A stretch of 64,000 nt of DNA from Macrosoma leucophasiata (lineage: Eukaryota; Arthropoda; Insecta; Lepidoptera; Hedylidae), in contig JAWQUS010000017.1 in NCBI GenBank assembly GCA_036365455.1, positions 868,001 to 932,000 of the forward strand. The letters run 5' to 3'. The notes under the pieces are model-generated. The model was not told where the DNA came from, made no database searches, and saw only the letters and a list, made by a program, of their open reading frames with translations. Shown one piece after another: positions 1-10,220 of the stretch; position 1 is the stretch's first letter, and each line of letters starts with the position of its first letter. The translations under genes were made by a program, and so were the position numbers.

Positions 1-460
1 TTATTTCTTATTATTATTATTTTTTTTCTCTTCTTTGTCTTCTGTTTTTGCCTATGTTTTCGACTAATTAAATAACTTTGTGCTTCTTCATTAAATTAGG
101 GCTATCACAGACTAATGTGCTAATGAATTTTTGTATTAAACTATGTAAGTAGTTGTTCTGCATATTGATTGACGCTTTTGCTTGTAATCTTTATCTATTG
201 TTTGCTATCTTGGCGATGCTTTCTATTGTTAACTGTCCATATTTATTATTATTTTCTTTTCTTTTTTTATTTTGTGTGTTTGGTGTTATACTTACAATGT
301 AAACAGATAGCTGGTGGGTTTAAAAGGAATCTTAGGTTAGCGAAATTCGTAATTAGGTATAATTTTAGTATTTTAGAATCTGAATAGAATAATATTAATA
401 GCTGTATATTTTTATTAGTTAAAACTAAAGTAACCGATTTATTATATTACTTAAGTAACT
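1..460 (+). other. T-rich 5' region of CR1-group LINE
   Basis: T-rich stretch directly upstream of the endonuclease-RT ORF. It contains an ATT-rich run at the window edge and short ORFs that resemble no known ORF1. It probably holds the element's 5' UTR, perhaps the end of an ORF1 region. The 5' boundary cannot be fixed because the window begins here. Confidence 0.35.
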
Positions 461-3415
461 ATGAGCTGCAATAATAGTGATCAGGATGATGATTTTTGCT
501 CCTTGTCTTCTTCTCAGAGTGGATTGAGTAGTGACAGCTTTGCAAGTATCCCCTCTCTCTTTGAAACCCTTAGTGCATCTTTCTCAGATATGACGAAAAA
601 TTTCAATATTATCCATATCAATGCCCAAAGTATCCCTGCACATTATCCAGATATGTTGGCATCTTTCGATAATAAAAATATTCACGCCATTTTGGTATCC
701 GAAACATGGCTCAAGTCGTGTCTGCCATCTAGTTCATATTCTCTGCCAGGATTTAATTTAATTAGGAATGATCGAATAAATAGAACGGGTGGTGGCGTTG
801 CTATATATCTGCGTTCCCATATACCATTCACTGTTATAAATATTTCTCCTCAGTTGAATGATACCGCCGAGTATTTATTTATTGAAATTAATCTCTCTAC
901 CACCAAATGTCTTCTTGGTGTTTTTTATAGCCCATCGTCAACCATTAATTATTTTTCCTCCTTTGAGGAAACCTTAGAGGAGCTCCTGCCTCGTTACAGT
1001 CACTCCATTATTTTAGGTGACTTCAATACATGTCTCCTTAAAAATGACACAAGGTCTTCTCGTCTTAAATCCTTACTTAACTCTGCTAATATGCATTTAC
1101 TTCCGTCATCCGCCACACATTTTTTTCCAAATTGCTCTCCTTCTCTTTTGGACTTAGCCATTGTATCTTCAATTGACCATGTTGTTAAGCATGGCCAATG
1201 CTCAGCCGATGCTTTTTCGTATCATGACCTACTATATGTGTCTTATCGAATCCGACCCCCTAAAGCAAAAGCTAAAATTCTCTTGCTACGTAATTTTAGT
1301 GGTATGGACGTGGAGAAACTTCGAGAGGATGCAATTAAAATCGATTGGTCGATAATTGACACTAAGGATGATGTAACTGATAAAATTAATTTGTTTAATT
1401 CCTTTATTATGCAACTGTTTGATGTACATGCCCCAGTTCGACCAGTCCGTGTAAGACATCTTCCGGCTCCTTGGCTTACAGACGATATCAGGGCGTTAAT
1501 CATGAAAAAGAATAAGGCAAAAAGTAAATTTAAAAAGAATACGAATGATAGGAATCGCCAAAACTATGTTTTACTTAGAAATCACTGCAATAAGGTGTGT
1601 AGAGATGCACAACGACGCCACATCTATAAATCAGTTTCAAATGGTGATCCAGCTAAGGTATGGAAATTTTTAAAGTCTATAGGAGTTGGGAAATCCAATT
1701 TTGATTCCAATTTTCTACTTCAAAACAATATAGATTTTAATCAGCTTAATCTGCATTTCTCATCGTCTGCCTTCATCGATGGCATCAAAAAACTTGACAC
1801 GTTACACCTTCTTTCAACGTTCCCAACCCCTGACAGTCCTCTTTTTTCATTTGAACAATTCTCTGATCGTGATGTTAAGAAGAATATTCATTCCATTGAC
1901 TCCGATGCTGTTGGCAGTGATAACGTTAGCCGTAAAATGATTCTCCCTATAATTGATACCCTCATTCCCATCATTACCTCTATCCTCAACTATTCTATAG
2001 CAAGCGCTTCCTTTCCTTCAACTTGGAAGGATGCTCAACTTATACCTTTACCTAAAAAATCCTGTCCCAAATCCTTTTCCGATTTTCGTCCTATATCTAT
2101 TCTCCCGTTTCTATCCAAAGTCCTGGAACGGTTGGTACATCAGCAGCTAAATACCTTTTTATCAAAATATAGTTTACTCAATACCTACCAATCCGGCTTT
2201 CGAAAGGGTCACAGTACGGCTAGCGTTCTTGTCAAGGTAACGGATGATATCAGGCATGGCATGGAGAATCAAGAGCTTACAGTCCTCACTTTACTTGACT
2301 TTAGCAATGCATTTAACAATGTTGACTTTGATATCTTGCTCGCGATTCTCCGTTCTCTTAACATATCTCCGACAGTAATTGATTGGTTTCGTAGTTATTT
2401 ATATGGTCGCCGGCAACGGATACGAGTCGATGACACCTTTTCTTCTTGGTGCAATGTCTCTGCCGGTGTACCACAAGGCGGCGTGTTGTCTCCGTTCCTT
2501 TTTACTATTTTCATAAACTTAATAACTCAGAATTTAGCTTCTCTCTACCACCTTTATGCAGATGATCTTCAAATTTATTGTCAGGGTAGTCTCGTTCATC
2601 TGCCAGAGGCCATACAGACTGTCAATGATGATCTTAAACAAATTTCTCTTTGGTGTGAAGCTTTTGGTCTGCAAGTTAATGCTTCCAAAAGCCAAGCCAT
2701 CATTATTGGTAGCTCTCGTATGGTCTCTAAGCTAAATATGTCACAGCTTCCGTCGATAGTTCTTAATGGAACATGTATTGAATATTGCGATAAAGTCAAA
2801 AACTTGGGTATAATTCTTGACAATTGTTTAACTTGGAAGCCACAAATCACTGAGGTAAGCCGGAAAATGTTTGCAGCCGTTGGCTCCCTGCGAAGACTCC
2901 AAAATTTCTTGCCCACACCCACTAAAATTACACTAGCTCGATCTCTTCTTCTACCGATTTTAGATTACGCCGACATATCCTATCCAGATTTATCTCAGGA
3001 GCAACTAAATAAGCTTGAGCGGCTTCAAAACTTATGCATACGATTCATATTTGGATTACGCAAATATGATCACGTCTCCGATTTTCGCAAACAGCTCAAG
3101 TGGCTACCCATTCGTTCACGCAGGGATACTCATATTCTTTCTTTTCTGTACTGTCTCTTATTCAATCCACACACCCCAACTTATCTGAAAGAACGTTTTC
3201 CTTTTCTTAGCTCTATCCATCCCTTGTCCCTTCGTTCTTCCGACAACCTCCTTCTAACGGTTCCAGTACATTCGTCTACTTTTTACGCCAAATCATTTAC
3301 TGTTGAGGGAATCCGACTTTGGAATTCTCTTCCGGTGGATATCCGGAAAGTTCAAACAGTTGAAACGTTTAAAAAACGTCTGTATGACCACTACATTTCC
3401 CAAACCCTTTCCTAA
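461..3415 (+). CDS. CR1-group non-LTR retrotransposon ORF2 (endonuclease-reverse transcriptase)
   Basis: Open 984-residue frame of a LINE polyprotein, which nicks target DNA and primes reverse transcription at the nick. The N-terminal APE-type endonuclease (about residues 48-265) shows HINAQS at 53-58, SETWL at 80-84, GDFN at 186-189 and an SYHD motif at 253-256 (commonly SDH). The reverse transcriptase shows DFRPIS from 541, catalytic Asp613 in LLDFSNAF, a VPQGGVLSP motif and YADD at 699-702. The C-terminal part has the RLWNSLP motif typical of the CR1/L2/Jockey group. No stop or frameshift is visible, so the ORF could be functional. Assignment to CR1 rather than a neighbouring clade is inference; no RNase H domain is seen, which argues against the I clade. 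Confidence 0.9.
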   Translation: MSCNNSDQDDDFCSLSSSQSGLSSDSFASIPSLFETLSASFSDMTKNFNIIHINAQSIPAHYPDMLASFDNKNIHAILVSETWLKSCLPSSSYSLPGFNLIRNDRINRTGGGVAIYLRSHIPFTVINISPQLNDTAEYLFIEINLSTTKCLLGVFYSPSSTINYFSSFEETLEELLPRYSHSIILGDFNTCLLKNDTRSSRLKSLLNSANMHLLPSSATHFFPNCSPSLLDLAIVSSIDHVVKHGQCSADAFSYHDLLYVSYRIRPPKAKAKILLLRNFSGMDVEKLREDAIKIDWSIIDTKDDVTDKINLFNSFIMQLFDVHAPVRPVRVRHLPAPWLTDDIRALIMKKNKAKSKFKKNTNDRNRQNYVLLRNHCNKVCRDAQRRHIYKSVSNGDPAKVWKFLKSIGVGKSNFDSNFLLQNNIDFNQLNLHFSSSAFIDGIKKLDTLHLLSTFPTPDSPLFSFEQFSDRDVKKNIHSIDSDAVGSDNVSRKMILPIIDTLIPIITSILNYSIASASFPSTWKDAQLIPLPKKSCPKSFSDFRPISILPFLSKVLERLVHQQLNTFLSKYSLLNTYQSGFRKGHSTASVLVKVTDDIRHGMENQELTVLTLLDFSNAFNNVDFDILLAILRSLNISPTVIDWFRSYLYGRRQRIRVDDTFSSWCNVSAGVPQGGVLSPFLFTIFINLITQNLASLYHLYADDLQIYCQGSLVHLPEAIQTVNDDLKQISLWCEAFGLQVNASKSQAIIIGSSRMVSKLNMSQLPSIVLNGTCIEYCDKVKNLGIILDNCLTWKPQITEVSRKMFAAVGSLRRLQNFLPTPTKITLARSLLLPILDYADISYPDLSQEQLNKLERLQNLCIRFIFGLRKYDHVSDFRKQLKWLPIRSRRDTHILSFLYCLLFNPHTPTYLKERFPFLSSIHPLSLRSSDNLLLTVPVHSSTFYAKSFTVEGIRLWNSLPVDIRKVQTVETFKKRLYDHYISQTLS

Positions 3416-3650
3416 CTCCTGATCACTACTAAGTTGCCTGTTGCTGTTCTTGTTGCTGTTAGTATTTTTACATAGAATGGTACACCCCTATTGTTATCCA
3501 TTTTTGTAATCATTCCTAAACCCTAAGGTTGTCTGGAAGAGATCACTGTTTAGTGATAAGACCGCCTTTTGTGAACTGTATTTCTTGTTTTCTATAATGT
3601 TTTATCTGATTTCGGTGTACAATAAAGTATATTATTATTATTATTATTAA
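3416..3650 (+). other. 3' UTR, poly-A signal and (ATT)n tail of CR1-group LINE
   Basis: Follows the ORF2 stop codon. An AATAAA signal lies at 3621-3626 and the element ends in an ATT-triplet run at about 3631-3650. Simple-repeat tails in place of poly-A are usual for some non-LTR clades. Confidence 0.7.
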
Positions 3651-4247
3651 ATTAACAGGCAATTCCAAAAGTACTTTGAAGTAGATGTATCATAAACCGC
3701 CAGCACTTCACGCCTACGTATCCAATGTGTATCTCATAAAACATTCAATATAAATAAGGCGAAAATTTTCATTTCCAGCGCGTATTATTTATATAGGACG
3801 TCTGTTGCCTAAACCAACACGGCGGTATGAACGGTGGTGAAAGATTTAAGAAATTAGATAGTTTCTTTTTAATTTTATGCTATTACATGTTGCTGGAGGC
3901 TAGTGTGTGACGTGAAAAGTTCCCCCATCGAGTATTTTTGAGAAAGATCATCTTTTGGTCGCAACTTCGTCGGCATGGAATTCGCCTTGCTTTTGCACTA
4001 TCTTAGAGAATTAAATACGAAAAACCCTATCTAGGGATGAACTATCCTCCACGTCGTAAACTTGGGGATTCACCCAAGAAAATATTCTGCTGTCTTGTTA
4101 CGTTGGAAGTTAATAATATATTATTATGTCAATCAGTGACGTAGGTATTTTCTTTTTGTTATACAGATTTTCTGTACGACGATGATTATTGAAGATGACT
4201 TGCGTCACCTAAACTATGTTCGAAATGTATAAATATGTACTGAATAA
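3651..4247. other. No gene seen
   Basis: AT-rich sequence with no coherent ORF or recognisable repeat family. Confidence 0.4.
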
Positions 4248-4434
4248 TCCCTACTAATATTATAAATGCGAAAGTTACTCTGTCTATCTGTCTGTTACCT
4301 TTTCACATCCAAACGACTGAACCGATTTTAATGAAATTTGGTTCAGAGATAGAGCTAACTTTGATAAAGAACATAGGCTACTTATGTATTTATAAAACGA
4401 CATCCACGCGAGCGAAGCTGCGGGCAACAGCTAG
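4248..4434 (+). mobile_element. Short non-autonomous Helitron-like element
   Basis: Begins TCCCTACTAATATTATAAA and ends GCAACAGCTAG, flanked by A on the left and T on the right as expected for Helitron insertion between A and T. A GC-rich stretch just before the CTAG end is consistent with the usual 3' hairpin. At 187 bp it is non-coding and depends on an autonomous partner. It resembles the widespread Lepidopteran TCTATACTAATATTATAAA...CTAG type. Confidence 0.65.
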
Positions 4435-4906
4435 TTTATTATATGATTGTTCTTCACTATGTCAGTAAACAGCAGTAGTGCTACTGCTCGAACCTAAGTT
4501 GAGTTAGTACCGTTAGAGTCATGATTATTTCTGATATTTCAGTGGGATCAACTCGATGGTAAAATAAAATACTGCAGTTACAAAAATCGTAGCAAAAATC
4601 TTGCGAGCCTAATCGCAGGGCAAAACAAGTACATCAATCAAAAGCCAATGAACTTTAACACATTCACTGTTCCACAGCTAACAAAATAGTTTAAACAATG
4701 GTCACATGTGGTAGATACGACAGAACGTATTAAGCAAAAGCGCGTAATGAAATATGACTATGTCCTTGTTATTACGAGACCATTAGAGCGCCGTTAATAT
4801 CTGTCATAGTAATCATCAGTCTAATAATTTTCTGATTAATTTAACAGCTATCGTCTAGGGTCATTGGATGACGCGGCATATTTTCATACAATAATGAGTT
4901 TGAATA
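4435..4906. other. No gene seen
   Basis: Unassigned AT-rich sequence between a Helitron-like element and a TIR element. Confidence 0.4.
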
Positions 4907-5040
4907 CTTTTTAGGGTTCCGTAGTGAACAAGGAACCTTTATAGTTTCACCATGTCCGTCTGTGTGAACTTGACATTGAACACGCCATATTTTTTTAAAT
5001 AAATAAAAAAAAATGTCATGTTTTTATTCCACCACTTTGT

Positions 5041-6991
5041 CAACAAATGACAAGGTTCCCAGGAGATAAAAGGTTGCTTAATCATCTTACCAAAAAGTTA
5101 ACCAGAAAAATCAATGAATACAACAATAACAATATGAGTTATTTTATTACAAAGCTAACCAGTGACCGAAGTACCGATTACTCACTTTGGAAAGCCTCTA
5201 AAAATTTAAACAGACCAATAATACATATTCCACCAATTAGGGGTGAAAATGGAACATGGGCTATTAACAACCAACAAAAAGCCAAAAGATTCTCAGAACA
5301 TCTTGAAAATATCTTTAAGCCGAATGAGAACCTATCAAACGATCTTCTTGAGGACAACTTTATCCAAGAAGAGCTGATTATAAAACTTGTGACACCAAAC
5401 GAGGTAATCAAAGCAATCAAAACAAATATCAGCCCAAAAAAATCTCCAGGATATGATTTAATTACAGGAGAAATCTTGCATAATCTACCTCGAAAAGCTA
5501 TCGTGAAATTAACAACTCTAATAAATGCTGCATTCAGACTAACATATATCCCTGATTTGTGGAAAGTGGCAGAAGTAATAATGATAGCAAAACCTGGAAA
5601 GCCACCTCATGAAGCAACGTCGTACAGACCACTTTCTCTACTGCCGGTTCTTTCAAAACTGTTCGAGAAACTTCTTCTAAGACGCTTGAAACCACTTTTG
5701 GACGCTAAAAACCTTATTCCTGAGCACCAGTTTGGATTCAGAGAAAAACACTCTACTATAGACCAAGTACATAGAATAACAAATGTCATTGAAATAACAC
5801 TAGAAGACAATAAAGTTTGTACAACAGTATTTTTAGATGTGGCACAAGCTTTTGACAAAGTCTGGCATGAAGGTCTTATTTATAAAATCAGAACTATGTT
5901 GCCGAAACAATTCTCTGATATATTAGAATCTTATATAACCAATAGAGCATTTAGAGTGAGACAAGAAAGTGATTATTCTGAACTCAAAGAAATAAAAGCT
6001 GGGGTACCACAAGGTAGTGTCTTAGGTCCGGTCCTGTACCTATTATACACATGCGATATCCCAAATTCAGAGAATAATATAATTGCTACCTTCGCTGATG
6101 ACACTGCTATAGTGGCTACAGGTCAAAGTCATGAAGAAGCAGGAGAAAAAGTTCAAGAGGCTCTTAATGTTTTAAATAACTGGACTACAAAATGGCGCAT
6201 TAAGCTAAATGAAACGAAGTCGGTCCATATCGACTTTACTAACAAAAGACCACATTATCTCCCGTTATATATAAATGGACAACAAATACCATATGCGAAC
6301 ACAGCTAAATACCTAGGTATGACGCTTGACGCTAAGTTGCGCTGGAAAGCTCACGTCAAGAAGAAGCGAGAAGAGCTATGTATTCGCTATAATAAGATGT
6401 ATTGGCTTCTTGGAAGATACTCTCCGCTGTCGATACACAATAAAATATTATTGTATAAGCAAGTCCTCATGCCAGTATGGACTTATGGTATTCAGCTGTG
6501 GGGTTGTGCCAAAAAGAGCAATGTACAAATAATACAACGTTTCCAGAATAAAGTGCTCAGAGACATTGCAAATGCACCTTGGTATGTACGCAATAACGAT
6601 CTCCATCGGGACCTGAAAATGGATTTCGTAGATAACGTTATAAGAAAATACGCCGAAGCCCATGAAAAAAGGCTTCATCATCATGTGAATATTGAGGCTA
6701 TCCAGCTCCTCGACAACACAAACCTAGTGAGAAGACTTAAGAGAACTAAACCTTTTGAGTTAGTGTAGTGTTAAAAAAAAAATACTGTTAGTGACTTATT
6801 TTGCATAATCACACGAACAAAGTGACTTCCCTTAAGACATACTAAGAAAGTGCCAGTGGACATTTACTTAGAAATAATTTTATTAGAAGTTTAAGTTAGC
6901 ATAAAATTGCTTATTAGTCTTTTAGGCTAGATTGTAATTTTAATAAGGTTCAAAAAAGGACCTTACGTAAATTAAAAAAAAAAAAAAAAAA
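5041..6991 (+). mobile_element. 5'-truncated Jockey-clade LINE insertion
   Basis: Flanked by the direct repeat CACTTTGT (5033-5040 and 6992-6999). The uninterrupted site can be read in the related repeat near 20730-20740. The insert ends in an A-run of about 18. The whole endonuclease half is missing, the usual result of incomplete target-primed reverse transcription. Confidence 0.88.
5047..6768 (+). CDS. Jockey-type reverse transcriptase, endonuclease lost
   Basis: A 573-residue open frame carrying the RT and C-terminal part of a Jockey ORF2. The conserved order is SYRPLSLLPVLSKLFEKLLL, FGFREKHSTIDQV, catalytic Asp264 in FLDVAQAFDKVWHEGL, GVPQGSVLGPVLYLLY, then FADD at 349-352. The C-terminus (VRRLKRTKPFEL) matches the usual Jockey end, so the 3' side is complete. 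The ATG lies six bases inside the insertion junction and is probably incidental. It has no promoter of its own and is likely a dead copy, although the frame is still open. Confidence 0.88.
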   Translation: MTRFPGDKRLLNHLTKKLTRKINEYNNNNMSYFITKLTSDRSTDYSLWKASKNLNRPIIHIPPIRGENGTWAINNQQKAKRFSEHLENIFKPNENLSNDLLEDNFIQEELIIKLVTPNEVIKAIKTNISPKKSPGYDLITGEILHNLPRKAIVKLTTLINAAFRLTYIPDLWKVAEVIMIAKPGKPPHEATSYRPLSLLPVLSKLFEKLLLRRLKPLLDAKNLIPEHQFGFREKHSTIDQVHRITNVIEITLEDNKVCTTVFLDVAQAFDKVWHEGLIYKIRTMLPKQFSDILESYITNRAFRVRQESDYSELKEIKAGVPQGSVLGPVLYLLYTCDIPNSENNIIATFADDTAIVATGQSHEEAGEKVQEALNVLNNWTTKWRIKLNETKSVHIDFTNKRPHYLPLYINGQQIPYANTAKYLGMTLDAKLRWKAHVKKKREELCIRYNKMYWLLGRYSPLSIHNKILLYKQVLMPVWTYGIQLWGCAKKSNVQIIQRFQNKVLRDIANAPWYVRNNDLHRDLKMDFVDNVIRKYAEAHEKRLHHHVNIEAIQLLDNTNLVRRLKRTKPFELV

Positions 6992-7460
6992 CACTTTGTT
7001 GGCGTAGTGAAGATGTATACTTGTGCCAAATTTCAAGCTTCTAGTACCAATAGTTTTTGCGCTAAACCGAGGATGGACAGACAGACAGACAGAAAGAGGG
7101 ACATGGCGAAACTATTAGGGGTTCCTTGCTTACTACGGAACCCTAAAAATTGATAAATGATGTTAATAATTATCACAAAAGTGAAACAACTTAGGCCACA
7201 GGGTAGACAACGCATTTGGATTTTGCCCTCCAGTCTTCGTGTACATGTTTAAATGATTCATTATTCAATTACCATCAATGTGAACTACAGGTATATTGCC
7301 AACATCGTTACATTTAAAAAAGTCGAATTAGGGAGGATAGATATATATGAACTTATTTCTGAGTAATTTTGATTTTTGGGACTGGTCTGTTGTGATTTGC
7401 GGGTGTTATTTTCTATCACGATATTAAGCTGTTGATGGGTATTTGCGTCTGTGTTTATAT

Positions 7461-7846
7461 GCAAATATTTATATGCCATGGACGTTCACATTATCTTTAT
7501 TTAATTTAATAATATTTGTATTAAATCTAAGGTTTTGACAAAAGAGCAACACGTTGAGTTTGTTGGGTAGCGGAGTTCTTCTCAGTAGTGCCTGCACTTG
7601 GAACTCTGCTAGGTGAATGACTATGATTATGACGAACAGATTTTTCATTTTCTTCTATGGAGGAATTGAAAAATTTTACGATTCACGTATCGGTTAAATA
7701 TTATTATTAAATTAGTATTTATTAATACCTATTGCATTATTATCATAAGTCATTCTCTCTAGGTAGCTTATAACCCGACAATGCAAAAGTGTCCTTGTAG
7801 ACCAATTTGAAATAAATTATTTGAATTTGAATTTGAATTAGAGTTC
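7461..7846 (+). repeat. LINE 3'-end repeat with GAATTT tail (copy 1)
   Basis: The segment starting TGCAAATATTTATATGCCAT is repeated at 11157-11456. It includes ACCCGACAATGCAAAAG and ends in a short (TTTGAA)n tail, as expected for the 3' UTR of a non-LTR retrotransposon. No coding part is visible. Confidence 0.6.
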
Positions 7847-8071
7847 AAATAGAAGGTGAAGTTATATTTTTTCTGACCAAATCGCAAAAATAAATCCATG
7901 GTCCCAGCTCAGAACACTTATTGCTCAATATAAAAAAAAACATGCACGGTGAAAGCCCAATAAAATATTGGATGTTTTGTATCAACATCTTATGCTTGTC
8001 TTTGTTTTCACAGGGAGCCCACTCGAGTTGTATCGGTCCATTTAAATGTTGAATATATTTTCATTTAAAAA

Positions 8072-8258
8072 AAAAAATGAAAAGAAAAATTTGACTTCAG
8101 GTGAGACTCGAACTCGCGGCCTACTGGGAATCTAGTCCAGCCGCTCTTCCAATTGAGCTACTGAAGTCCTGCCCGATTTGTCAAATCTTTCCTTCACATT
8201 TATTGCCTTGCTTTATGGTAGCAGTAGCGCCATCTATTGCCAACCACGCTAGTTAGGG
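8072..8258 (-). repeat. SINE-C copy with tRNA-like fold
   Basis: On the minus strand 8168-8093 folds as a tRNA. The acceptor arms GACTTCA and TGAAGTC pair, box A is TAGCTCAATTGGAAGAG and box B is GTTCGAGTCTC. Upstream is about 90 nt also conserved at 27680-27762 and 58290-58352, and downstream is AAATTTTTCTTT. Conserved flanks in all copies mark a dispersed repeat, not a working tRNA gene. Confidence 0.65.
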
Positions 8259-8436
8259 AATCGATATAATAGAATAAATGTTGAATATTGTATTATATTA
8301 TATATCCGTATATCTATTGCGTCCATAGGAATTCAATTTGATTTAACTTTGCTTAGGCTCGTAAGGTTCAACCTTTTTAACAGAGTTTAAAAACGAGGAG
8401 GTTCTCAAATATATATATATATATATTTAGAATGAT

Positions 8437-9171
8437 GTATGTATGTATGTATGTATCTTCACGCCAGGTCCCTAACGGGGTAGGCAGAGAGTGTAGAGCG
8501 CCAGATATCCCGGTTCTGACAAACCTCTCGTGCCTCGTCTACCTTCATCATTCTCTTCATACATGCACGCCGATTCCTAAGACTTTTGACCCCACCATCA
8601 GACAGAACTCGACCTATTTGGTCATGGTAGGTCAGTCTTGGTCTTCCTGGGCCTCTGCAACCATCCATATTCGCATTGTATATCTGTTTAGTCATTCGCT
8701 CATTCGACATTCTTTCTATATGCCCGAACCATCGGAGCATGCCTTTTTTCATTTTTACACCGATACTATCATTCACACAAAGTATCTTTCTTACATCTTC
8801 ATTACGAACGCGATCGGTGAGTGATACACCGCAGATCTTGCGCAAAGATCTCATCTCGACCGCGTTCAACTTACTTTCATGCTCTTTCCTGCATACCTAG
8901 CTCTCGCTTCCATATAAAAGCGTTGGAGTAAGTACAGCTAGTCGAGCCCGATGGCTGAGATGTTTAGATTCTAGCAGCTTACCCAACGCTCCATTCACGC
9001 AATTCCCAGCAAGCACTCTTCTTTCTATGTCAGTGGTGTACCTACCATCCTTGCTAAAAGCACATCCAAGATATACAATTTCATCTACCTGTTCTAACAC
9101 TGCATCATCTACTACTACCCTTGCATTTGTTCTCTGTTCATCTCTTTCAAATACTAATACTTTAGTTTACT
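8437..9171 (-). pseudogene. LINE-H: 5'-truncated non-LTR RT C-terminal remnant
   Basis: Minus-strand coding remnant of the RT C-terminal region common in insect genomes. Pieces read VYLGCAFSKDGRYTTDIERR, LTPTLLYGSES, then LNAVEMRSLRKICGVSLTDR and KGMLRWFGHIERM, ending RDIWRSTLSAYPVRDLA. The two pieces are in one frame, separated by a TAG near 8897-8899. The catalytic YADD part is lost by 5' truncation. The 3' end is a (CATA)n tail (8437-8455). An 11-bp TSD, TTTAGAATGAT, lies at 8426-8436 and 9172-9182, which fixes both boundaries. It is the longest of eight LINE-H copies here. Confidence 0.85.
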
Positions 9172-9182
9172 TTTAGAATGAT

Positions 9183-9571
9183 ATACGTTACTATTCTGAC
9201 TTACGTTCCACCTGAAAGTGTAAAGTAGTAAGTTTAGAAAATTTCGCTGAAACTTGGACAGTAAAATTATATTAGATCAAAAAAAATATTAAAACAAAAA
9301 AACTGTCCTCAAAACTAAAAAGGTTGTAATAAGTAATATTTCCGCTAATCGAACTACTGAAGCCCCTTCATCCAAGCGTCGAAATTTTCTTTCCTATTAG
9401 ATTCTAACCGGCTGGTATTCTTTACGCTCTCCAAGACGTGGTGTCAAACTTTGAACTACTTGGAATTTCTTTACAAAAGAAAACCCAGTTTCTTAACCTC
9501 ACCCCCAGGTAAGGAAAAGCTGTTAATGGGTTTTCTGTTGTAAAGGAAATCCCATCTTTAATCACAACCGC
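9183..9571. other. No gene seen
   Basis: AT-rich and unassigned. A short stretch near 9340-9370 (CTACTGAAGCCCCTTCATCC) may be a decayed edge of a tRNA-like repeat. Confidence 0.3.
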
Positions 9572-9655
9572 ATGTACAATGGCACCCACGACACAGGTTT
9601 AAACCTAGTGTGGGGTTGTGAGTATAAGCGTATTGTATTTATTTAATACAGCATA
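9572..9655 (+). repeat. SINE-E 3' fragment
   Basis: ATGGCACCCACGACACAGGT and GTGTGGGGTTGTGAGTATAAG match the tail of the full SINE-E at 56191-56396. The tRNA-like head is absent. Confidence 0.6.
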
Positions 9656-9999
9656 TTCCTACTCTGTATTTGGTTAAGTCTAGCCGCTCAATGTTAACGA
9701 AATGCTTTGGGTTCCAGATTTAAGACGCAAATCACAAATGGCATCCCACGTATGTACTGTCTAGGATTTTAATCGTTTTAACATGTTTAAGTTGTTTAGA
9801 AGATTATCTACCTCAAAGACTTAGGCTGGGTTCATTATCTTACTGTAGCTTTGATAAATTAGTTAAAGTACCAGTTAAGAAATAGAAAAGCAAACAAAGT
9901 AGGTAGTTATTAATTTAATACTCATCATGCATGTTAGAAGTATTTTCCCAGTAAGTGAATTAATGTTATTCTTTTGAGAAAACAAAGTTCTTAAATTAC

Positions 10000-10050
10000 A
10001 ATCGCTGGACGAGGGCGGCCCAGGACCATTCGTTGTGGCATCCTTTTTTT
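10000..10050 (+). pseudogene. RTE-type LINE 3' scrap
   Basis: ATCGCTGGACGAGGGCGGCC followed by CAGGACCATTCGTTGTGGCA matches the C-terminal coding end of the longer RTE-type remnant at 56753-57165. Only about 50 bp survive, next to the broken end of the mariner. Confidence 0.5.
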
Positions 10051-10220
10051 TTACTTTTATGGCATCGCTTGTTATGCATATTGCCAGTGTAAAGTTAAAC
10101 GATATTTCGTATTCGTATTTATTTAAGCAGCGTTAAAGTTAGTATAATATAGTCAGTCAATTATTTATTAAGTATGTCATTCAAGTGAGTTACAGTCAAG
10201 TTATTCGAGTAAAGCGATGG

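Larger units (their letters stand above)
4907..7150. mobile_element. GGGTTCCGTA-type TIR element split by a Jockey insertion
   Basis: Imperfect terminal inverted repeats of about 30 bp: TTTTTAGGGTTCCGTAGT at the left end and its complement ACTACGGAACCCTAAAAA at the right. Without the inserted LINE the element is only about 290 bp and has no ORF, so it is non-autonomous. A (GACA)n run lies near 7078-7092. The inner part (CACTTGTGCCAAATTTCAAG and the following CTAGTACCAATAGTTTTTGC) recurs at about 20758 and 27180. The transposase superfamily is unknown. Confidence 0.65.

Noticed and set aside
8093..8168. Functional tRNA genes (also 22596, 27764, 31528, 56191, 58353)
   Set aside because: The same flanking sequence accompanies every copy and anticodon arms are imperfect; these are tRNA-derived repeats.
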